NCBI GenBank assembly: GCA_900547945.1
Contig: URIT01000024.1
Span: forward strand, 1-30,758
Direction of reading: 5' to 3'
Origin: an uncultured bacterium
GTDB taxonomy: Bacteria; Verrucomicrobiota; Kiritimatiellia; RFP12; UBA1067
Length of the DNA: 30,758 nucleotides
Shown here: positions 7,739 through 14,382 of the stretch, in pieces
How positions within the stretch are numbered: the stretch's first letter is position 1
How the letters are laid out: each line of letters opens with the position of its first letter
Notes under the pieces: model-generated
Told to the model about the DNA's origin: nothing
Seen by the model: only the letters and a program-made list of their open reading frames with translations
Database searches by the model: none
Program-made: the position numbers and the translations under genes

Positions 7739-8213
7739 CAACGTCATTTTGACCACTGAACACACTGAAACCGCCTCCGGCGGTACACTGAAAACTCTGA
7801 AAGCCGAGCCTTTACACCTCCCAATACTTTCTGTGTGTTCTGTGTCGGCGAAGCCGTTCTGTGTATTCCGTGGTAAAAATCCGGACGCGACAAGCGCGTC
7901 CCTCCCGTATCCAAGCGCGTCTCTCCATCTGCGCGAACCCTCAGGATTCACCCTTCCTGGGAGAGACGGGCTTGTCCCGTCCGCAATCGCTCCCGCGTGT
8001 CCGGCCCCCACGCCGATCCGGCGCGCGAAGTACCCGCGCCGCCCTCGGCACGTGGCGCTGTGAGGCGAACCCACCCCGTGCGGTGTGGCGCAACGGTGCG
8101 CGTAACGGGAAGAACGCGCTCCTACGTGTCCGAAGAGGGTCGCAATTCATTGCGACCGTCGTCTACTGCTCGTTGTCGGCCGTAGGCCGTTCTGTGTGTT
8201 CCGTGGTAGATTC
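7739..8213. repeat. Gene-free repeat block: large ACACTGAA-type inverted repeat, ACAAG-loop hairpins and a half element
   Basis: No gene is supported between 7679 and 8269. A large inverted repeat has its left arm at 7751-7802 (ACCACTGAACACACTGAA ...) and its right arm at 7828-7874 (ending TTCTGTGTATTCCGTGGT). Each arm is interrupted by a short hairpin: CCGCCTCCGGCGG on the left, CGGCGAAGCCG on the right. Next come GGACGCG-ACAAG-CGCGTCC (7883-7901) and, inverted, GACGGG-CTTGT-CCCGTC (7965-7981). At 8177-8208 an isolated right-arm-like copy consists of CGGCC-GTA-GGCCG plus TTCTGTGTGTTCCGTGGTA. Apparent open frames here translate only repeats. Confidence 0.8.
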
Positions 8214-8269
8214 TCAACCATTGCCCTGCATGCGATAGGCCCAGTACATGACGTGGCGAGAAGAAGACC

Positions 8270-8989
8270 TCAGCCGCCACATCTGCCACACGGGCGACCT
8301 TCCGTCTTCGTACAGGGGTAACCTCGTGTCTTGCGGTAATTCTCGCAACGTGTATTATGCCGTACGCCCGAATTTGTCGAGAGCCAATATCCCGTTTCGG
8401 GCCAATCCTCGTTGACGGGCGCTGCGGTGCGTTGGGGAATCGGACCACGCCCGGCGAAATACTCCCTGCGTTCAGGGGAAGGCGTTGTCTCGTCCTCGAA
8501 TGACGCTCCCACCTGTGTCCGCTGTACGGAGGACGGCCCGCGCGAAACCGTCTTCTTGACCCACCCGCCCGAACGACGTCCCGATTTGTCGGGATGCGTC
8601 CAATGGACAAGGCCCCCTTTCGCGTTGGCGATGAACTCTCCCCTGAACGAAACATCGTCGCCAATGCTCACATCTTCCAGACGGGGCCATTCGTCAATGT
8701 TGTTCACGATGAGTACCGTCCGTCCATCTCCATCCGCGACGATGAATCGCTGATGGCACGGCGGAACGAGATCGTCCGGCAGAATCCGCGTAATGCGACC
8801 TGTCCCCGTCACCCATGTCCTGTCCTTGAACGTGGCGAACGAACAGCCCACGGTCTGAGTCGGTGTATCTCCATGGGGGCTACGCTGGTGTGGTGCTGCC
8901 TCAAGAGGCATCCCCAGGAGTCCACCGATCAGGAGCCAGATGACTCCACGCCGCATGGCGTTCCCCAACGTCCACATGATGTGTTTCAT
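8270..8989 (-). CDS. Secreted DUF3465 protein with a C-terminal Cys-rich tail
   Basis: The 239-residue product starts at the ATG at 8989, which has a GAAGG site 8 nt upstream. Residues 1-31 are a signal peptide (VIWLLIGGLLGMPLEAA), so the protein is exported. Residues 44-147 match the DUF3465 family, an OB-fold-like domain: CHQRFIV (78-84), NNIDEWPRL (96-104), GDDVSFRGEF (110-119) and GGLVHWTHPD (125-134). The C-terminus has a small Cys/His module (H211, C215, C226, C234, C237, ending CGRCGG), similar to tails found on some secreted nuclease-like proteins. No function is established for the family. The GC content looks lower than in the neighbours. It is a single-gene unit with its own promoter. 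Confidence 0.8.
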   Translation of the reverse strand: MKHIMWTLGNAMRRGVIWLLIGGLLGMPLEAAPHQRSPHGDTPTQTVGCSFATFKDRTWVTGTGRITRILPDDLVPPCHQRFIVADGDGRTVLIVNNIDEWPRLEDVSIGDDVSFRGEFIANAKGGLVHWTHPDKSGRRSGGWVKKTVSRGPSSVQRTQVGASFEDETTPSPERREYFAGRGPIPQRTAAPVNEDWPETGYWLSTNSGVRHNTRCENYRKTRGYPCTKTEGRPCGRCGG

Positions 8990-9041
8990 TGTTCTGCCTT
9001 CTTTCTTCTCCGCAATCACGCAGTTCTGCAAGTACCTCTCT

Positions 9042-9052
9042 AGTATACCATA
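9042..9052 (-). promoter_or_regulatory. Extended -10 promoter TATGG-TATACT of the DUF3465 gene
   Basis: TATGG (9048-9052) and TATACT (9042-9047) on the minus strand predict a start near 9035 and a leader of about 46 nt before the ATG at 8989. No clear -35 is visible. Confidence 0.65.
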
Positions 9053-9124
9053 GCATATGCCGCGTTGGCGAAGATGACGAAGATCCCTAATCATGCGGCC
9101 ACCCCATCCCCGATCACCCCCGCG

Positions 9125-9277
9125 TTCTGTGTATTCCGTGGTCAATCTCATCAGGGGGAATTTGAACCACTGATAACACCGATCCTCGCTGCGCGAGACA
9201 CGGATATACACTGATTCAATCCCTCCCATCTGTGTCTATCCGTGGCGGGCGAAGCCCGTATCTGTGATATCTGTGGT
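9125..9277. repeat. Inverted repeat of the ACACGGAT/ACACAGAA type with embedded hairpins
   Basis: This lies in the roughly 320-bp gene-free gap upstream of the DUF3465 gene. A half copy (TTCTGTGTATTCCGTGGT) is at 9125-9142. Then a large palindrome has arms 9166-9217 (beginning ACCACTGATAACACCGAT) and 9228-9277 (ending TATCTGTGGT). The left arm carries the hairpin CTCGCTGCGCGAG and the right arm CGGGCGAAGCCCG at the equivalent position. The architecture is the same as that of the 7751-7874 element. Confidence 0.85.
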
Positions 9278-9310
9278 AAAGGGTCTCTGTGGACGGCGTA
9301 GGGCAGCACC

Positions 9311-10084
9311 CTAGTCCATCACGCGGTCGTAGGCGCCGCCACCCTCGCCGCTTTCGCCGGCGTCGCCCGCGTCCACGGGACGCATCGGCTTCACCTTCGG
9401 GCGCGCGCCGAAGAGGACGGTGCCGAGGCGGATCCACGTGGCACCCTCCTCGACGGCGATGCGGTAGTCGTTCGACATGCCCATCGAGAGGCGCGGCAGG
9501 GAGACGCCGAACGCGGCCTCCATCGCGTCGCGCAGCTCGCGGAGGCCCGCGAAGACGGGGCGCGTCTCCTCGATCTTGTCCGCCGGCGTGAACGGCGCCA
9601 TCGTCATGAAGCCTTCGAGCGTGAGGTTCGGCGCGGCGAGCGCGCGTTCGACGGCGGCGGGGACATCCTCTGGACGCATCCCGTCCTTCGAGCGTTCGCC
9701 GCTCATGTTGACTTCAAGGAGGATGCGCGGGCGCGCGCCCATTTCGTCCGCCAGGAACTGGAGACGGTCGATGAGTCCGATCGAATCGATCGAGTGGAAC
9801 GTCGAGAAGAGCGCGAGCGCGGGGCGCACCTTGTTCTTCTGGAGATGCCCGATCAGGTGCCATTCGGGACCCGACACGGCGAGCGGCTGTTTCCAGGCCG
9901 CCTCCTGCACCTTGTTCTCGCCCACGATGCGCAGCCCCGCCTCCCATGCCTCGCGCACGACCTCGGGTCCGTGCGTCTTCGTGACGGCGACGATCTCCAC
10001 GTCGTCCGCACGCCGGCCCGACACCCTACAGGCGTCGGCGACGGTGGTCTGCACTTCGGCGAGGATGTCCGCAAGCGCGCGCAT
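9311..10084 (-). CDS. yggS: YggS/PLPBP-family pyridoxal phosphate homeostasis protein
   Basis: A 257-residue member of the PLP-binding homeostasis family (YggS, PROSC), a cytoplasmic single-domain TIM barrel without known catalytic turnover that buffers PLP. The PLP-binding lysine is K36 in AVTKTH. Other family blocks are GENKVQE, WHLIGHLQKNKV, FHSIDS, EVNMSGE, and near the end SMGMSNDY with IRLGTVLFGAR. The last 25 residues after FGAR are a low-complexity acidic/Gly tail not typical of the family. It begins 3 bp after the lpxD stop codon, so it is the last gene of the bamA-skp-lpxD-yggS run. Confidence 0.92.
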   Translation of the reverse strand: MRALADILAEVQTTVADACRVSGRRADDVEIVAVTKTHGPEVVREAWEAGLRIVGENKVQEAAWKQPLAVSGPEWHLIGHLQKNKVRPALALFSTFHSIDSIGLIDRLQFLADEMGARPRILLEVNMSGERSKDGMRPEDVPAAVERALAAPNLTLEGFMTMAPFTPADKIEETRPVFAGLRELRDAMEAAFGVSLPRLSMGMSNDYRIAVEEGATWIRLGTVLFGARPKVKPMRPVDAGDAGESGEGGGAYDRVMD

Positions 10085-10087
10085 GGG

Positions 10088-11122
10088 TCAGACCTGCTTG
10101 AGCGCCGCGACCTCGGCCTTGAGGGCCTTCAGCTCGGCGCGCGTCTTCTGGAGCATCTTCGGCGCGAGCGTGATCGCGGCCAGGTCCTTCATCGACATCG
10201 CGGGCGCGCCGATCACGTACTTGAGCGACCCGTCGAGCGACTGCGGCACGCCCGCCTGGGGGCCGACCTGCACGCCGTCCGCGATCTTGATGTGGCCGGA
10301 GATGCCGGCCTGCGCCCAGATGAGGCAGCCCGTGCCGATCTGCGTGGACCCCGCGACGCCCGCCTGCGCGATGATGCCCGAATAGCCGGCCACCTTCACG
10401 TTGTGGCCGATCTGCACGAGGTTGTCGATCTTCGTCATCGGGCCGATGTACGTGCGCCCGATGCGCGCGCGGTCGATCGTCGTGTTCGAGCCGATCTCCA
10501 CGCCGTCGCCGAGCTCGACGATGCCGAGCTGCGGAATCTTCTCGATCTTCGGCATGCCGTTCTCGAACGTCGTGTTGTAGCCGTAGCCGTCCCCGCCGAG
10601 GCGCACGCCGCAGTGGAGAATCACGCCCCGGCCGACCTTCGTGCCCTCGCGCAGCGTGACCTGCGGATAGATGTGGGTGCCGGCGCCGAGCGTGCAGTTC
10701 TCGCCGATGAAGACCTGCGCCTCGATGACGCAGCCATCGCCGATGACGGCGTTCTTCTCGATGACGGTGTAGGCGCCGACGTGGACACCCGCGCCGAGGC
10801 GCACGCTCGGGTCGACGACCGCCGTGGGGTGGACGCCGGGGGCGCGCACGGGCGCCGGCGGCGCGAAGAACTCCGCCGCCTTCATGCAGGCGTGGTTGGG
10901 GTCCGCCACGCGGATGATTGCGCACGGCGCGCCGTGCGTCCAGTCCGGCGGCAGCAGCACGCAGGAGGCCTTCGTGGTCTCCACGAGCTTCACGTGCTTC
11001 GGGTCCTTGCAGAAGCTCAGATCGCCAGGGCGCGCCTCCTCAAGACCGCCGCAGGCGGCGAGTTCGACGTCGGCGCCCTCAAGCGTGCCCCCCAGCGTCG
11101 CCGCGAGTTCGGATGCCTTCAT
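10088..11122 (-). CDS. lpxD: UDP-3-O-(3-hydroxyacyl)glucosamine N-acyltransferase
   Basis: This 344-residue enzyme catalyses the third step of lipid A synthesis, transferring a hydroxyacyl chain from ACP to the glucosamine amine. It has the LpxD N-terminal uridine-binding domain (residues 1-95) and a left-handed beta helix built of hexapeptide repeats (about 100-320). GGDGYGY is at 177-182 and the probable catalytic base is H240 in QIGHN. A C-terminal helical tail (APKMLQKTRAELKALKAEV) is present. I chose the ATG at 11122, which has GTGAGG 6 nt upstream; a GTG 12 nt earlier is in frame but overlaps the skp stop. The gap to skp is 8 bp. Its presence implies a lipopolysaccharide-type outer membrane. 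Confidence 0.93.
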   Translation of the reverse strand: MKASELAATLGGTLEGADVELAACGGLEEARPGDLSFCKDPKHVKLVETTKASCVLLPPDWTHGAPCAIIRVADPNHACMKAAEFFAPPAPVRAPGVHPTAVVDPSVRLGAGVHVGAYTVIEKNAVIGDGCVIEAQVFIGENCTLGAGTHIYPQVTLREGTKVGRGVILHCGVRLGGDGYGYNTTFENGMPKIEKIPQLGIVELGDGVEIGSNTTIDRARIGRTYIGPMTKIDNLVQIGHNVKVAGYSGIIAQAGVAGSTQIGTGCLIWAQAGISGHIKIADGVQVGPQAGVPQSLDGSLKYVIGAPAMSMKDLAAITLAPKMLQKTRAELKALKAEVAALKQV

Positions 11123-11130
11123 CGTGGGCC

Positions 11131-11700
11131 TCACTTCGCGTCGGCGGCGGACTTCTTTTCGTGCCGCTTGGCGGGATCGACCTTCAGCGCCTTGAGGATT
11201 TCGTCCGTCACGTCGAGCGAGTCCTTCGAGAACGCGAGCATCGTCGAATCGGCGATGATGTCGTAGCCGTTGGCCTTGGCGAAGGCGTTGATCTTCGCGC
11301 GGATGTCCTCGGTCTCCAGCTTGAGGAGGCGGGTCTCCAGGTCCGTCAGCTCGTTCTGGAAGTGCTGCGCCGAGGCGCGCAGTTCCTGCTGGGCGGCGAG
11401 GAAACGGCGCTGCACGTCTTCAAGCTTCTTCTGGGCGTCCGCCTTGGCGCTCTGGGAGAACATCGGGTTCATGAGGTCGGCCTGGACCTTCTTGCCCTCG
11501 TCGGCAATCGTCTTCGCGGCCTCCTGCTGGCGTTCGAGCTTCGCCTTGTAGTCCTTGTCGGTGGACTTCACGAGGGCGCGGTTGGACTCGTGGTTCGGGT
11601 GCAGCCGCACGAGATCCACCATGTTCACCGTCCCGACCTTCAGTTCCGCCGAAGCCCCCATCGCGGCCGCAAGGGCCAGGGCCATCATCATCTTCTTCAT
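11131..11700 (-). CDS. skp: Skp/OmpH-family periplasmic chaperone
   Basis: The 189-residue product has a signal peptide (KKMMMALALAAAMGASA), then LKVGTVNMVDLVRLHP, the conserved N-terminal strand of the OmpH/Skp family. A long charged coiled coil follows (residues about 45-125) and then a final strand/helix region (ANGYDIIADSTMLAFS). Skp trimers carry unfolded outer-membrane proteins across the periplasm to BamA, encoded just upstream. The ATG at 11700 is preferred over one 9 nt earlier because the AAAGG site is too close to the first. A 169-bp palindromic repeat separates it from bamA. The basic Lys-rich C-terminus is ordinary for this family. Confidence 0.9.
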   Translation of the reverse strand: MKKMMMALALAAAMGASAELKVGTVNMVDLVRLHPNHESNRALVKSTDKDYKAKLERQQEAAKTIADEGKKVQADLMNPMFSQSAKADAQKKLEDVQRRFLAAQQELRASAQHFQNELTDLETRLLKLETEDIRAKINAFAKANGYDIIADSTMLAFSKDSLDVTDEILKALKVDPAKRHEKKSAADAK

Positions 11701-11720
11701 TGACGTCATCCTTTTCTTTT

Positions 11721-11889
11721 AAGTTAAGCCGCTTCGCTTCAAGTAGTTAAGTAGTTAAGCCGCTTCGCTTTAAGTAGTTAAGTGGTTAAGTGGTTAAGTC
11801 GCCAACCGGTAAGGACCTTCCCGCAATTCCAAGATTTAACCACTTAATAGCGTGACAACTTAACTACTAAACCACTTAACCACTTAATC
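11721..11889. repeat. TTAAGTGG/CCACTTAA inverted-repeat array between bamA and skp
   Basis: The left half (11721-11800) is a chain of TTAAGTAG and TTAAGTGG words interrupted twice by AAGCCGCTTCGCTT, a short hairpin with AAGC/GCTT ends. The right half (11834-11889) is the reverse complement type, CTTAACCACTTAACTAC. A unique spacer of about 35 bp lies between. In RNA made from either strand the halves could pair into a long stem. The array starts 4 bp after the bamA stop codon. Confidence 0.9.
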
Positions 11890-11892
11890 CCT

Positions 11893-14259
11893 CTAGAAGT
11901 CGTATCCGACCGAGAAGGTGAAGACCTTCTCGTCGACGGTCTCGTCCGGATCGACGACGGGCGTGGCGAAGTCGAGGCGGATCGGGAACTGCTCCAGGTC
12001 GAGGCGCAGGCCCACGCCGACCGACCAGCAGAACCAGGCCGTGTCGAAGTCGAATTCGTCCTCGCCCACGCTGCCGAGATCCGAGAAGGCGGCGATGCGC
12101 AGCATCTTGACGACGGGCACGGAATACTCCATGTTCATGCACCAGGAGGTCTGCCCGCCCCAGGCCGTGTAGCGGCCCTTCTTGTTCTCGTGGGCGTAGA
12201 TGCGCGGCGCGATCTCGCGGAAGTCCACGCCGCGAATCGACTTGGAGCCGCCGAGGAAGAGGCGGTCGTAGAGCGGCAGGTCGTCGCTGAAGGCGTCCAC
12301 CGTCTCGCCGCGCAGGCCGATCTGGAACACGTGTCCATACTTCTTCCAGACGGGGAAGTACTTGCGCACGTTGAAGCCGACGCGCCAATACTCGTTGTCA
12401 CCGCCCACGATGTCGCCGAAGAGGCGCACCGTGTGGCCCTGGGTCGGGAAGATGAAGCGGTCGCGCGTGTCGAGCTTCCAGAAGACTTCCAGCGGCACCT
12501 CCACCTTGTCGCCGTTGCGGTCCTCCTCCTCCTTGAGCATGCGGAAGCGGTCGCCGCGCTTCGGATCGTAGTAGTAGCCGTTGTCCACGTCGTCGTACTC
12601 GATGTACTCGGCGGCGAGCGACACGCCGAGGCGACCGAACGCCTCCCACGTGGGCCAGAACTTGACGGGGTAGCTGAGGGTGACGGCGGCGCCGCTGCGG
12701 ATGACGTCGTAGTCGTCGTACCAGCGCTGGCGGCGGTAGACCTCGACGGTCAGCTCCAGCTGGCGGTCGAGGAACCACGGCTCCGTGACGGAGGCCTCGT
12801 AGGTCTGCACGCGCGGACCTGCCTGGATGCAGAGGCGCCCCTTCTGCCCGGCGCCGCGGAAGCGCCACGGACTGAAGAGGTCGAAGTTGGCCTCGCTCAG
12901 CTCGATCTGGCCGAAGACGGAGCTTTCCGTGCCCGCGCCGATGCCGATGAGGAAGTTGCCGGTGTTCTTCTCGGAGAGCTCGTAGACGAGATCGCGCAGC
13001 TCCGGCTTGCCGTCCTTCGCCTCGCCGCCGTCCACCTTTTCGAGGTAGTAGCGCACGCGGTCGAAGTAGCGGAGGTTTTCGAGACGGCGCTTGGAACGTT
13101 CCGCCTTGTCCGCCAGCATCGGATCGCCGGGGGAGAGGGCGATTTCGCGGCGGATGACCTTGTCCATCGTGTAGTCGTTGCCCCGGATGAGGACGCGGTT
13201 GACCGTCACGGGCACGCCCTCCTCGACCGCGAAGACGAGGTTGAGCGTTTCGGGATCCGTCTCGGAGGGGAGGCGGCGCACCGTCACGTGCGTGTCGGCG
13301 AGCGCGGCGCGCCCGGAACCGCAGAACACCTCGATCTCGTGGGCGGCCTCGTCCAGCGCGGTGGCGCCCGCGACGTCGCCCGGCGCGATCCGCTTCACGG
13401 CGGCGGCCACCACGTCCTCCGGGTAGGCCTTCACGCCCGTCACGGAGATGGTGCCCACCTTGTAGCACGGCCCCTCGCGCACCTGGAAGACGCGCACCCG
13501 CTCGCCGTCCTCGCGCGTCCGCACTTCGGGCTGGGAGATCTCCACGTCCAGATAGCCCCGGTCGCGGTAGAACGCGACAACCCGGTCGCGGGCCTCCGCG
13601 AGGTCCTGCGGCGTGGCGGGCACGTCGCTGAACCAGCCCATCGGGTTCCACCAGGGGTACTGGTTGAAGGACGCGCGCAGCTCGTCCGCCTCGAACGCCT
13701 CGTTCCCGTCGAACTCGAAGTCGGTGATCTTCGCGCGCTCGCCCTCCTCGATCTCCATCGTGATCTTCACCGCGCCGGCGATGCCCTCCACCGGCTCGAC
13801 GACGGGCTTCACCTTCACGTCGGGGAAGAACTTCTTCTGGTACTCGCGGCGGATGCGGCCGGCGGCGGCGGCGATCTCCGCCTCGCCGTACGCATAGCCG
13901 TCCTTCAGCTCGGAGAACTTGGCGATCTTGCCCTCGTTCCAGTAGTCGCAGCCCTTCACGGCGAGCGGGCCCTGGAAGCGCATCTTGTGCTTCACGACGT
14001 AGGTGACGTCGACGCCGTTCACGCCCTGCTCGGCCTTCACCACGATGTCGTCGAACGTGCCCGCGTCGCGCAGCGCCCGCACGTCGCGCGCGCACTGCGC
14101 CGGATCGTACTCGTCGCCCACCTTGACCTGGCAGCGCGCGGCGGCGTCGCCCACGTCCTCCACGTCGCCGTCGGCGGCCTTCACCGAAACGGACGCCACC
14201 TTCGCCGCCGACGCCATGCCCGCCACGGCCAGCGCCACGGCCAGAACCATTCTCTTCAT
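11893..14259 (-). CDS. bamA: Outer membrane protein assembly factor BamA
   Basis: This 788-residue Omp85-family protein inserts beta-barrel proteins into the outer membrane. A signal peptide (about residues 1-18, ending MASAA) is followed by five apparent POTRA domains, at roughly 20-90, 91-172, 173-263, 264-350 and 351-435. A 16-strand barrel follows to the C-terminal Phe (SVGYDF), the usual outer-membrane targeting end. The lid-lock motif appears as SIRGVDF in FLGGSKSIRGVDF, a variant of VRGF. The start is supported by GAGG 8 nt upstream. skp, lpxD and yggS follow in the same direction. Transcription may come from the glgP side, since no promoter is obvious in the repeat-filled gap upstream. 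Confidence 0.93.
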   Translation of the reverse strand: MKRMVLAVALAVAGMASAAKVASVSVKAADGDVEDVGDAAARCQVKVGDEYDPAQCARDVRALRDAGTFDDIVVKAEQGVNGVDVTYVVKHKMRFQGPLAVKGCDYWNEGKIAKFSELKDGYAYGEAEIAAAAGRIRREYQKKFFPDVKVKPVVEPVEGIAGAVKITMEIEEGERAKITDFEFDGNEAFEADELRASFNQYPWWNPMGWFSDVPATPQDLAEARDRVVAFYRDRGYLDVEISQPEVRTREDGERVRVFQVREGPCYKVGTISVTGVKAYPEDVVAAAVKRIAPGDVAGATALDEAAHEIEVFCGSGRAALADTHVTVRRLPSETDPETLNLVFAVEEGVPVTVNRVLIRGNDYTMDKVIRREIALSPGDPMLADKAERSKRRLENLRYFDRVRYYLEKVDGGEAKDGKPELRDLVYELSEKNTGNFLIGIGAGTESSVFGQIELSEANFDLFSPWRFRGAGQKGRLCIQAGPRVQTYEASVTEPWFLDRQLELTVEVYRRQRWYDDYDVIRSGAAVTLSYPVKFWPTWEAFGRLGVSLAAEYIEYDDVDNGYYYDPKRGDRFRMLKEEEDRNGDKVEVPLEVFWKLDTRDRFIFPTQGHTVRLFGDIVGGDNEYWRVGFNVRKYFPVWKKYGHVFQIGLRGETVDAFSDDLPLYDRLFLGGSKSIRGVDFREIAPRIYAHENKKGRYTAWGGQTSWCMNMEYSVPVVKMLRIAAFSDLGSVGEDEFDFDTAWFCWSVGVGLRLDLEQFPIRLDFATPVVDPDETVDEKVFTFSVGYDF

Positions 14260-14297
14260 CGCATCTTCCTCGCTGTTCTCACGTCGTTACCCTCATC

Positions 14298-14382
14298 AAC
14301 CACTGAATCACTTGACAACTTAACTACCACCCGCGGCTTAAACTTAACCACTTAACTACTTAACCACTTAACCACTTAATCC
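14298..14382. repeat. CTTAACCA repeat array between glgP and bamA
   Basis: Seven or more copies of CTTAACCAC or CTTAACTAC lie in one orientation, with CCGCGGCTTAA as a short self-complementary interruption. The array extends into the last codon of glgP: the stop TAA (14376-14378) is part of GGGGATTAAGTGG on the coding strand. Confidence 0.85.

Noticed and set aside
7725..8238. Short plus-strand open frames between the Sel1-like and DUF3465 genes
   Set aside because: They translate palindromic repeat DNA, have no ribosome sites and overlap one another.
12190..14355. 721-codon plus-strand open frame opposite bamA
   Set aside because: Shadow frame; bamA with signal peptide, POTRA domains and C-terminal Phe accounts for the region.
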